From positions 190,233-254,232 of the forward strand of contig NZ_LMIK01000004.1 of assembly GCF_001428685.1 (NCBI RefSeq): DNA of 64,000 bases. The letters are read 5' to 3'. Positions 1 to 7,769 of this stretch are shown here, piece after piece (position 1 is the first letter of the stretch; every line of letters begins with the position of its first letter). The notes under the pieces are model-generated. The model was given only the letters and a program-made list of their open reading frames with translations. It did not search any database and was not told the origin of the DNA. This DNA is from Lysobacter sp. Root76 (lineage in GTDB: Bacteria; Pseudomonadota; Gammaproteobacteria; Xanthomonadales; Xanthomonadaceae). The translations under genes and the position numbers were made by a program.

Positions 1-247
1 CGAGATCATGATGACAGCGTGTTCGCCGTCCATAGTGGACTGCCGCACATCGACACCGGACGCCGGAGCGGCCGGTACGGAAACGAAATGGAATTGCATG
101 CGATGGATGCTCTCGCCGGGCCGAACGGCTCGGACTGCGATGGTGAACTCGAAACCGGCGTCGCCGGCTCCGCTTATCTTCGCTGCGCAGTTTATCGATA
201 AGCGTCGAAAGTGTTTCGATCAAGAAGTCGCTGAAGCTGGCACACAC
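1..247 (-). pseudogene. Possible broken 5' end of a gene running off the left edge
   Basis: Read on the minus strand, a GTG at 247 opens a stretch that looks coding (SFSDFLIETLSTLIDKL), but after about 25 codons that frame turns into arginine-rich sequence. A second frame then looks coding up to the window edge (FEFTIAVRAVRPGESIH ... MQFHFVSVPA) and has no start codon of its own. Joining the two needs a frameshift near position 185. No family is recognised with confidence. Either a frameshifted gene or chance; the rest of the gene lies outside the window. Confidence 0.2.
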
Positions 248-498
248 TCAAAGCATTCGTGCTCTTAGGCTTCGCTCTCTCGACTCTCAGCTGGAGACAC
301 ACATACGCCATCTGTTTCCACGCGAACAATCACCTCGCGCACGCCCAAATCTTTCCGAACCCTGAATGCATGCACGCGCACCACGACGGTGGCCGGCTGG
401 ATGCTTGTTCGCATCGCTCGCATGGGCGCTCAGCGGATTCTTGTCGTCTGATTACTTGAGACCGCGCCCGCGGCCACCCTACCCGTCACTACGTTGTC

Positions 499-529
499 GC
501 TGCCGATGGCGCAAACCGCCATCGGCAGC
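499..529. repeat. Perfect 13-bp inverted repeat (hairpin) in a gene-free stretch
   Basis: GCTGCCGATGGCG (499-511) and its exact complement (517-529) flank a 5-nt loop CAAAC. There is no T-run after either arm, so it is not a classic terminator. The stretch 250-732 contains no gene I can support; this hairpin is its only clear structure. Confidence 0.5.
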
Positions 530-732
530 GAACCGGCACCACGGCTCGCCGCGGAGAGCGACAATGAGCCGCCGCCACTTCGGCGATCGCGGGATTTGGC
601 CGCCTGGGTAGCGGCCTTATCGACCGGACAGATATCAACTCGCAGGACCGAAGCCCGCAGCGATTGCATTTCGGCCGATCCTGCCGGGAAATAGGGCCAG
701 GCGCAGCGGGCCGCTGGCCGAAGGAGAGCCGC

Positions 733-2316
733 ATGGATTCAACCCATTTGTTCGAGCTGGTGATTGTGATGTTTCTGGCGATCATCGCGCTGCACTATGT
801 GGCCGATAAGCTCGGCCTGCCGCCCTCCGTGGGCCTGCTCGCCGGCGGCGCGGCGCTGGCCTTCCTGCCCGGTCTGCCGACCATCACGGTCGATCCTGAG
901 CTGGTGCTGGTCATCTTCCTGCCGCCGCTGCTGCTGGACGGCGCCTGGTCCATTGCCGTGAGCCGGTTGCGCCGCCATCTCATCGGCATAGGCTCGATGG
1001 CGGTGGGCGCGGTGCTGTTCACCTGCCTCGTCGTGGCCGTGGTGACCCATTGGCTGATTCCGTCGCTGCCGTGGGCCGCCTGCGCGGCGCTCGGAGCGAT
1101 CGTCTCGCCGCCCGATGCCGTTTCCGCGCGCTCGGTGCTGCAACGGGTGAAGCTGCCCCGGCGCCTGCAGATCCTGCTGGAGGGCGAAAGCCTGCTCAAC
1201 GACGCGAGCGGCCTGGTGCTGTTCCGCTTCGCGATCGCCGCGGGCGTCACCGGCGCCTTCAGCGCGAGCGAAGCGGTCGGAAGTTTCTTCCTGTTGGCGC
1301 TGGGCGGCGTGGCGGTCGGCGCCGTGGTCGGCATGCTGTGGGTGAAGCTGGTACGCCGCCTCGGCGACGAATACCTGATCATCGCGGCCACCACGCTACT
1401 GGCATGGAGCTCCTACCTGCTCGGTGAAATGCTGCACGTCTCCGGCGTCATCGCCACCGTGACCACGGGCCTGATCGCGAGTTGGAACTCGAGCATCATT
1501 CTCTCGGCCTCGACCCGCATGCGCGGCACGTCGTTCTGGACCGTCCTGGTGTTTCTGATGGAAGCCTCGGTCTTCATCCTGATCGGGCTGTCGCTGCGCG
1601 GCGTGGTCGAACGCGGCGGCGGCTTCGGCGTCGTGGCTGCGACGATGGGATGGCACATCCTGGCGATTCTTGCCGCGCTCACCGTCGCACGTTTCGTCTG
1701 GGTGTTCGGTTCCGATCTGATCATCAAGCTTTGCAATGCGCTGGGACTCAAGCGCTACCAGCCCATCGGCGCACGCGGCTCGACGGTGCTGAGCTGGGCC
1801 GGCGTTCGCGGCGTGGTCACCCTGGCCCTGGCGCTGAGCGTGCCGGAAGGCTTCCCCGGCCGGGATTTCATTCTGGTGACCTCGTTCGCCGTCATTCTCG
1901 GGACCGTACTGCTGCAGGGCATGACCCTGGGGCGCGTGATCGCATGGGCAAGGCTGGCCGAGCCGGAAGCGGAAAAGCCGCGCATGACCATGAGCCAGGC
2001 CGAAGCCGCCATGGCGCAGGCGCAGTTCGCGACCGTTCGCGTCTTGGCCTACGACAGCGCCGGCGAACTCATCCATCCCAAGCTGTTGGCGCAGTACGAA
2101 CGCAAGTCGGTGGCGATCGTCGACTACGCCGATCGCACGGAGCACTACACCCCGCTGATCCATGCCCATTTCGATGTGGTTCTGGAAGCGGTCGCCAGCG
2201 GACGCCGCGAACTCATCCGGCTGCACCGCGCCGGCGATATCGACGACGCGACGCTGCGCGAGCTGGAACGGGACCTGGATCTGGAAGAGCTGAGTGCGAT
2301 TTCGGCCAAGGCCTAG
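733..2316 (+). CDS. CPA1-family Na+/H+ antiporter
   Basis: A 527-residue inner-membrane cation/proton antiporter that exchanges Na+ (or K+) for H+. The ATG at 733 is chosen over upstream starts because AAGGAGAG lies 5 nt before it and translation begins with a hydrophobic helix. About a dozen membrane segments fill residues 5-420. The family signatures AIVSPPDAV (about 121-129, with the conserved Asp) and EGESLLNDASGLVLF (about 148-162) are both present. A soluble charged tail of roughly 100 residues follows, typical of the bacterial NhaP/YjcE type. It stands alone, with the integrated element beginning 120 bp downstream. Ion preference cannot be read from sequence. Confidence 0.9.
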   Translation: MDSTHLFELVIVMFLAIIALHYVADKLGLPPSVGLLAGGAALAFLPGLPTITVDPELVLVIFLPPLLLDGAWSIAVSRLRRHLIGIGSMAVGAVLFTCLVVAVVTHWLIPSLPWAACAALGAIVSPPDAVSARSVLQRVKLPRRLQILLEGESLLNDASGLVLFRFAIAAGVTGAFSASEAVGSFFLLALGGVAVGAVVGMLWVKLVRRLGDEYLIIAATTLLAWSSYLLGEMLHVSGVIATVTTGLIASWNSSIILSASTRMRGTSFWTVLVFLMEASVFILIGLSLRGVVERGGGFGVVAATMGWHILAILAALTVARFVWVFGSDLIIKLCNALGLKRYQPIGARGSTVLSWAGVRGVVTLALALSVPEGFPGRDFILVTSFAVILGTVLLQGMTLGRVIAWARLAEPEAEKPRMTMSQAEAAMAQAQFATVRVLAYDSAGELIHPKLLAQYERKSVAIVDYADRTEHYTPLIHAHFDVVLEAVASGRRELIRLHRAGDIDDATLRELERDLDLEELSAISAKA

Positions 2317-2420
2317 CGGTGGCGCGCAGCGCTGTCAGCCGAGCCCAAGTACAGGACTGAGGACGACCCATGCAACTGCACAAGTCCACGCCGCAGTAAC
2401 TTCGAGCCGACGGGACAGAC

Positions 2421-2467
2421 CGCCGCTCACTCCACCGTAACGGAATTGTTTCCAACGGGGGTCAACC
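2421..2467. other. attL: left junction of the element
   Basis: On the minus strand this reads ACCCCCGTTGGAAACAATTC followed by C, then GTT ACG GTG GAG TGA. The first part is one arm of the attP palindrome. The last part is the displaced original 3' end of glmS (Thr-Val-Glu-stop), now serving as the end of the integrase reading frame. The core ACGGTGGA (plus-strand TCCACCGT, 2431-2438) is shared with attR. Confidence 0.75.
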
Positions 2468-4118
2468 GTTTTCCCGGCGGACCCCTCATCGGCAGCGCTA
2501 TCAACTTACTGGCAGAGCCCTTCTTAAGCTTGTAGCCCTTCGGCTGCTGCGGGATACGCCCGTCGCCCACGATTGGCTTCACGAAGCGGATTTCGAGCTG
2601 ATGCTCCTTCGTATCCGCTAGGTACTTCACGTCGATCCGCTCGATCATGCCCCGGAGGTACTCCTTGCGCTCCTCCGGCGTCAGCTTCGACTTGAGCTTG
2701 ACCTCATCGCCGAACGCTCTAACCCAATCCACCCACTTTCGCTCTTGAGCTTGGTTCCTGACACCCTCTCGAAGCGTCTCGATGCGAGCCTGGACGGCGG
2801 TTCGCTGCTCGCGCAACCGCTTCATGATTTGTGGGTACAGCTTCGCGTCGGTCTGTCCGAGCCTGTGCTCCACTTCCAGCTCGGCGATTGCTTCGTCCGC
2901 GCGTTGAAGCTCCTTCTCAGCCAGCTTGATGCTCTTCTCGTTCTTCTTCTGAGTGGCTTCGTAGCCGCTGTCCGGCGACACAATCCCGCCCACTAGCCTC
3001 TTCTTCACTTCTTCCTTGAGCAGACTCGACTTCGAGTGGATATCAACGACAACGTCCCATACCAACCTGTCCGCCTGCTCGATGTTCATTGACCGAGCGA
3101 ATCCGCACCCATCCTTCTTGGAGTGCTTCATTCTCGGCTCGACGCCATCTCTCCAGTTACGCTCCTTCATCGGACAGTAGTAGAAGTGCTCGTTCTTGGC
3201 GGGCTTCGTCCTTGCGCCAAGAGGGGCATTACAGAACCCGCAGTACATCAGGTCGCGCAGAAGGTAGAAGTGCTTCGTTCGGTTCACCTGCCCCTTGCGT
3301 TCCAAGATGGCTTTCCGCTTCTCTTGCGCCGCCTGCCAGATTGCAGCAGGCACGATCGGGTTGCATTCAACGCGGAATTGTTCGTCCGACTTCTTATCGC
3401 GATACGTGTAATAGCCGACGTAGTGCGTGTTCTCCAGGATTTTAAGGATGGAGCCTAGCGTCCACGTTCCACCCCGCCTCGGAAGCACTCCGCTCTTGTC
3501 CAAGAACTTCTTGATGCCGTGAGTTGACTCGCCAGATGCGTAGCGCTGATAGATCTCCTTGACCTTGGTAGCCTCAGCCTTCTCGACCACCAGCTTCTTG
3601 CTATCAAGGCGATAGCCGAATGGAGGCGGACCGCCATGCCACTGGTTCTGCTTGACCCGGTGCAACTTACCTAACCGCGTGCGCTCCGCTCTGCCAGCGT
3701 TGTCGAACTCAGCCATTGCATCGAGAATTTGCTTCATCAACGTGTCGGATGCGTTGGTGAAGTCGTACGTCCCGTCTTTCGTGTAGAGCGTTACGCCATG
3801 CTTCTTGCATTGGTACCGAATCAGGGATGCGACGTTGTCATTGCGCGATAGGCGCGATTGGTCGTAAACGAAGATATGCTTCGCATCCCCGCTCATGACC
3901 TCGTTGACAAGCGCCTGCAGCACCGGACGCCCCGAGATGTCTTCATGATTGGAACTCTTGCCGCCCTCGTTCCAAACCCTTGCATCAAACCCTAGTGCCT
4001 TCGCGCGCTCGTGCCCTAGCTTCTCCTGAGAAGCCAGCGACGTGCCCTTATCCTCCTGTGCTGCCGTGGAGACGCGGGTGTATATGTGCAGAACGGGCAA
4101 TGGCTTAGTGCGCGTCAT
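2427..4118 (-). CDS. Large serine recombinase (phage-type integrase)
   Basis: A 563-residue site-specific recombinase, probably the integrase of this element. The N-terminal resolvase domain (about 8-155) has the nucleophile in YTRVST (Ser17) and the active-site arginines in YDQSRLSRN (83-91). The recombinase domain (about 165-270) is followed by a zinc-ribbon (CGFC at 293-296, Cys315, Cys338) and a coiled-coil segment (about 385-455), the layout of large serine integrases such as those of phiC31 and TP901. Its stop codon lies inside attL, where the last five residues SVTVE copy the C terminus of GlmS. It overlaps the upstream resolvase gene by 14 nt, so the two are translationally coupled. 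Confidence 0.93.
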   Translation of the reverse strand: MTRTKPLPVLHIYTRVSTAAQEDKGTSLASQEKLGHERAKALGFDARVWNEGGKSSNHEDISGRPVLQALVNEVMSGDAKHIFVYDQSRLSRNDNVASLIRYQCKKHGVTLYTKDGTYDFTNASDTLMKQILDAMAEFDNAGRAERTRLGKLHRVKQNQWHGGPPPFGYRLDSKKLVVEKAEATKVKEIYQRYASGESTHGIKKFLDKSGVLPRRGGTWTLGSILKILENTHYVGYYTYRDKKSDEQFRVECNPIVPAAIWQAAQEKRKAILERKGQVNRTKHFYLLRDLMYCGFCNAPLGARTKPAKNEHFYYCPMKERNWRDGVEPRMKHSKKDGCGFARSMNIEQADRLVWDVVVDIHSKSSLLKEEVKKRLVGGIVSPDSGYEATQKKNEKSIKLAEKELQRADEAIAELEVEHRLGQTDAKLYPQIMKRLREQRTAVQARIETLREGVRNQAQERKWVDWVRAFGDEVKLKSKLTPEERKEYLRGMIERIDVKYLADTKEHQLEIRFVKPIVGDGRIPQQPKGYKLKKGSASKLIALPMRGPPGKRLTPVGNNSVTVE

Positions 4119-4770
4119 TGAGGATATGTCTGATGCCCATTGCCGAGATGCTGATGTCTTTCTTCTCGCTCAACCACTTCTCGATGCCACGGTAGCTCGT
4201 GCCCTTTTTACGGAGCGACCGCATCTCGGCAATGATCTTCTGCTCGTCAGGCTTGGGGACTTTAACGAGGTCCACCACCTCGTAACCGAAGGCTCGGCGC
4301 CCTCCGGTGAACTTGCCTTGCGCCTTCTTGATCTGCTTGACCTCACGGATGCGGGTAGCGATCCGCTCCTTCTCGAACGTGGCGAACGCGGAAAGGATCG
4401 TGAAGACGATGGCGCCCACGCCGTTACCAGTAACGTCACCGCCCAGGTCGATGAAGTGGATATGGACCCCGCGCTCCTTCAGGTCGTGCAGGACATTAAG
4501 CGCGTTGCGGGTGTTGCGGAACGCTCGGTCCAGCTTAGGAAAGATGATCAGGTCGCCCTTCTGGACAAGCTGATAGAGCCGTCCGCCTTCCGGGCGCTCC
4601 TGAAACTCCACGCCTCCGCTGACACCCGCCTCTACGAAAACGTCCCCCTCGGACAGCTGCAAGCCCTTGGAGACAGCGTAAGCCTGTATTTGTCGGGACT
4701 GAGCCTCAAGGCTCTCGCCCTCCCTAGCCTGCGTCAGCGTCGAGACGCGCACGTACCCGTAAACCGCCAT
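4105..4770 (-). CDS. Serine resolvase/invertase-type recombinase
   Basis: A 221-residue small serine recombinase. The catalytic domain (1 to about 140) begins YGYVRVST with nucleophile Ser10 and contains FPKLDRAFRN; a Hin-type helix-turn-helix occupies the C-terminal 45 residues (GTSYRGIEKWL). The ATG at 4770 is chosen over a TTG at 4797 because AAAGGGG lies a suitable distance upstream and the family N terminus starts there. The gene overlaps the integrase by 14 nt and probably shares its promoter. Two paired inverted repeats just upstream (4843-4900) look like a recombination or operator site. Its role could be resolving dimers of the excised circle or regulating the integrase. Confidence 0.9.
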   Translation of the reverse strand: MAVYGYVRVSTLTQAREGESLEAQSRQIQAYAVSKGLQLSEGDVFVEAGVSGGVEFQERPEGGRLYQLVQKGDLIIFPKLDRAFRNTRNALNVLHDLKERGVHIHFIDLGGDVTGNGVGAIVFTILSAFATFEKERIATRIREVKQIKKAQGKFTGGRRAFGYEVVDLVKVPKPDEQKIIAEMRSLRKKGTSYRGIEKWLSEKKDISISAMGIRHILNDAH

Positions 4771-4842
4771 GCCCACCACCCCTTTACGGCGCTCCAAATG
4801 GAACAGCCCACGGGACTGAGCATGAATGTGAACGGACTAAAA

Positions 4843-4900
4843 GTAAAGTTTTATACTGTAAACTTTACATCCCGTAAAGTGCGCTACAGCGAGCTTTACG
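4843..4900. promoter_or_regulatory. Paired inverted repeats upstream of the resolvase (res-like site or operators)
   Basis: Repeat 1 (4843-4868) is GTAAAGTTT, 8 nt, AAACTTTAC, a perfect 9-bp inverted repeat. Repeat 2 (4873-4900) is CGTAAAG, 14 nt, CTTTACG, a perfect 7-bp inverted repeat. Both share the GTAAAG half-site, are 26 and 28 bp long, and are four bases apart. They lie 70-130 bp upstream of the resolvase start. Known res sites are built of subsites of this length upstream of the resolvase gene. The region also probably holds the promoter. Confidence 0.55.
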
Positions 4901-5022
4901 GCAGCCCCACTTTGAGAGAAGAGAAGTTCAGGCAAGTTTTCGACACGACCGGCTATCTCCGGCACTTCAATCACATGATGAGAATTGATGAAACGGAGGA
5001 GGCGACAGAGGCGGCATAGCCA

Positions 5023-5151
5023 TTAAGGAAACGTGCCGCCACCGGAAGCCTCGATTGATGCCTTCACTCGGCGCAGATACCTACTGACTGTCGCTGCCAG
5101 CGCGTCCCGCTTGTCGGCGGTCTTACATTCCCCAGGTGTTCCATTTGGAAC
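5023..5151 (-). pseudogene. Remnant of a second copy of the 236-residue island protein
   Basis: Minus-strand translation ending at the TAA at 5023-5025 gives AATVSRYLRRVKASIEA followed by SGGGTFP, nearly the same as the C terminus of the intact gene at 9219-9929 (AATVSRYLRRVKASIEA then VGLGSFP). Upstream similarity continues through GTTCCATTTGGAAC but the middle is deleted and a TAG stop interrupts it, with no start codon. A degraded duplicate left by rearrangement. Confidence 0.7.
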
Positions 5152-5169
5152 CTAGCCAAAGTGTACGAA

Positions 5170-6258
5170 TCACCGCCTGAGCCGAAACCGAGTACCCGTT
5201 ATGGCGCTGAACTCGGCGTTCGAAATATAGCCGTACTGTTTGCCTTGGTGCCCGATCAGATTTACCGCGTAAGGCATCAAATTCTGGTACTCAGCGGCAC
5301 CCGCTCGGTAGATGCGTAGTTCGTAGTTGTTTTCGCCAAGCCGCGTAACCGCTGCGAGGTCTCCCGCAGCCGCCAGTCTCGTGTACCGGAGCGGTCCAGT
5401 CCCTAGGCGGAAGTCGAGATTGTTCTCTGCTTCAAACGTGACTCGACAATTGTCATCGGTAACGTTCAGATCGACGTACAACATACTTATCAGGCATGAG
5501 TAGGTAGCCCGAAGCCCACGTTGATTGCGGATAGTCAACGGTGGAAAGAAATCGTAACAGTCTTTGCTAAGCCAAAAGTACTGCGAGCCCAAGCCAGCAC
5601 TGGTGCCCGGAGTTGCATTGATGCGAGCCGTGTCGGCGTGACTTAGCCTGATAAGCATCGTCACTTCTTCAGTTTCATCCAACCTAATATCGGCTGCCTG
5701 CTCATCATAAAGCAGGCTCCAGGCTGGATTTGCTGGATCCCCTAAGGTGGGGCGATGGTAGTTCCATCGCTGATCAAGCAAGTTCTCAAGCAACGTGCCC
5801 CACGAGAACCCCATCTCGGCGGTTGTATCTGCGTCTAGCAATACAGACATTTCCACGTTCTGCGACATTCCCGGACCGGTGAAATTCCCTGAGGTTACAA
5901 TTAGGGAATCACCTGACATCTTGCTTGTGCCGTAACACTTAGCGTGAAGGAGTCGCTTTCTGTTCACTATGTGAACATCCGCCCCGCAATCAAGCATCTC
6001 GTGAACAACCTGCTTGCTTGTCAGTCGCGCGCTTGTGCTGCCAGCGAACACCGCTACCAGCTCCCCGCCACGTCTCTTGTGTTCACGAAACGACTCGAAG
6101 AAGCGAACGCCACCGTTGTAGTTGCCAAAGCCAGATATCACGAAGATCGTGCCGTCCCCGGGCGTGTGTTCTCGAACCCATACGCGCTCGAGCACATGTA
6201 TCAGCCCTTTACTCGCGCCGGTCGCATACACATTCGGATGCAGCGTTAACTCGTTCAA
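5170..6258 (-). CDS. PLD-family type II restriction endonuclease (NgoFVII/BfiI-like)
   Basis: A 362-residue putative restriction nuclease of the phospholipase D superfamily. The N-terminal catalytic half shows the single HxK motif LLHAKCYG (His105, Lys107) with the downstream Asn125 in SGNFTGPG and Glu136, the pattern of NgoFVII- and BfiI-type nucleases, which dimerise to make one active site and cut without metal. The C-terminal half (about 200-362) would be the DNA-recognition domain, B3-like in known relatives. Its start overlaps the stop of the upstream methyltransferase (ATGA), and it is the last gene of a methyltransferase-methyltransferase-nuclease operon. Recognition sequence unknown. 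Confidence 0.8.
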   Translation of the reverse strand: MNELTLHPNVYATGASKGLIHVLERVWVREHTPGDGTIFVISGFGNYNGGVRFFESFREHKRRGGELVAVFAGSTSARLTSKQVVHEMLDCGADVHIVNRKRLLHAKCYGTSKMSGDSLIVTSGNFTGPGMSQNVEMSVLLDADTTAEMGFSWGTLLENLLDQRWNYHRPTLGDPANPAWSLLYDEQAADIRLDETEEVTMLIRLSHADTARINATPGTSAGLGSQYFWLSKDCYDFFPPLTIRNQRGLRATYSCLISMLYVDLNVTDDNCRVTFEAENNLDFRLGTGPLRYTRLAAAGDLAAVTRLGENNYELRIYRAGAAEYQNLMPYAVNLIGHQGKQYGYISNAEFSAITGTRFRLRR

Positions 6259-7769
6259 GCAGCCCTCACTATAACCATGCCTTCTGTGCTAACGGCATTA
6301 CTAGCGTGGTATCCGTATCTCTGGTAGGTCTGCATGGGGATCGTTTCCGAGTGATCCCAATCACTGAACTGCGCGAGCTCCGCCAGATGCTGTGGCGTGT
6401 CGATATCAAATCGCTTCCCACCTAGAGTGGTGTGATTGCCGCCGACGATCAGGGCAAAAGGAGCTCCTTTCTTCAGCAAGGGGCGAAGAGCTTGGAAGAC
6501 CTGAAGCATGCTAGCGAAGTAGCGGTAGAGAAGAATTGGAACCGCCTGGCGCCGAAACCCATCTGCATCCGACAACGCTTTCTGCAATGACAGACAGTAC
6601 CTTGCCTGACGTTGTGGCAAACCGTCCGCATTCGACATCAGCCTCTCAACAAGCTCCCTTTTTGATTCACCCCGAACCTCTCGGCTTCCAACAAGTCGAG
6701 CCTCGAGACTCAAAATCTCTGACGGCGCAATCAGCCCGAGCCAGACTAGGCTAAGACGTTGCGTATCGATGTAAGGTAGTGCCGTAGCGTAAGGCGGACT
6801 GGTCAAGGCACAGTCAAACTTTCCACCCACGCCATCGACATCCTTCCTGAGATCTCGACTGTCGAGAAGGAGCGCCTCGCTTTCATCGGCAGAATACGTG
6901 TGCACCGCTTGAGCATTCTCAAGCCTGTCGAGAAAGGCGTGAGCAGCTTCTTCAAAAGCTGCTCTGAAAGGCTTTTCAGGAAGAGGGGTTTTCCTCCGTC
7001 GGATGCGCAAGTCAATAGGGTCTTGCAGCGAGTAGTCCCTTAGTAAGTTGCTTGCAATCGCCAACAGTGTTTCGCGCGACTCGCCCGCGCACTCTTCAAC
7101 TGCCAAACGAATGTGCTCGATGCCTCGAAGTGTCTGACCATCGAACCAACCCCCAAGATACTCGCTTCTTGCATCATCTAGCGATGAAATTACTCTCGCC
7201 TTGCCGCACCTCTGCAGAACGAGTTTGAGTTCGCTCCGAATAACCTGGACAGGCGTTCTTGCCGCCTTCAATTTGGCGTTTGCGATAAAGACCGCGAACG
7301 GGTTGATATCAGTGCCCACCGCCTGCATGCCTAAGTGAGCGCACTCGAGGAGAGACGTACCGGAGCCACAGAATGGATCGATCACGCGAGACCCACTCTG
7401 CATGTTGAACATGTTTAGGATTGCGCGAACAACCTGCGGATTGAACTTTCCCTTGTACTCATGCAATCCGTGCGCAGAGTATCTAGTGGACTGACGATTC
7501 CTACCACCACCGTTTACACGCTCCAACTTAGCTTGGAGCGTATCGTGAACTCTATCGCCTGACTTTATGGACGCAAAGTACGAAAGACGCTCCGCCGTGC
7601 GAACATCAATTCGCCCCTCTACGCGGACGCCATTCTTGGTCTTCTGGCTCTTTGCAGCCGGCAAGAGCGCTTGAACCTCGCGCTTGGCGAGCTCAATCTC
7701 ATACGGATAGTACTTGTATGTGTGCCAAGAAAGCTCTGAGCTGAGGTTTACATTATTTTTCAAAGACAA
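6255..7769 (-). CDS. DNA methyltransferase of the restriction-modification operon (second)
   Basis: A 504-residue amino-methyltransferase protecting host DNA from the adjacent nuclease. The SAM-binding motif DPFCGSGTSLLE (131-142) precedes the catalytic TSPPY (323-327); the TSPPY form is common in N4-cytosine enzymes. The long insert between the motifs (about 160-310) and the C-terminal region could carry target recognition. It overlaps the first methyltransferase by 17 nt and the nuclease by 4 nt, so all three are made together. Two methyltransferases are expected when the target is asymmetric and each strand needs its own enzyme. The exact base modified is not certain. Confidence 0.85.
   Translation of the reverse strand: MSLKNNVNLSSELSWHTYKYYPYEIELAKREVQALLPAAKSQKTKNGVRVEGRIDVRTAERLSYFASIKSGDRVHDTLQAKLERVNGGGRNRQSTRYSAHGLHEYKGKFNPQVVRAILNMFNMQSGSRVIDPFCGSGTSLLECAHLGMQAVGTDINPFAVFIANAKLKAARTPVQVIRSELKLVLQRCGKARVISSLDDARSEYLGGWFDGQTLRGIEHIRLAVEECAGESRETLLAIASNLLRDYSLQDPIDLRIRRRKTPLPEKPFRAAFEEAAHAFLDRLENAQAVHTYSADESEALLLDSRDLRKDVDGVGGKFDCALTSPPYATALPYIDTQRLSLVWLGLIAPSEILSLEARLVGSREVRGESKRELVERLMSNADGLPQRQARYCLSLQKALSDADGFRRQAVPILLYRYFASMLQVFQALRPLLKKGAPFALIVGGNHTTLGGKRFDIDTPQHLAELAQFSDWDHSETIPMQTYQRYGYHASNAVSTEGMVIVRAA

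Noticed and set aside
4042-5019. Plus-strand open frame of 325 codons across the resolvase region
   Set aside because: It is antisense to the resolvase gene, which has catalytic motifs and a ribosome-binding site; its own translation is low-complexity and without a domain.
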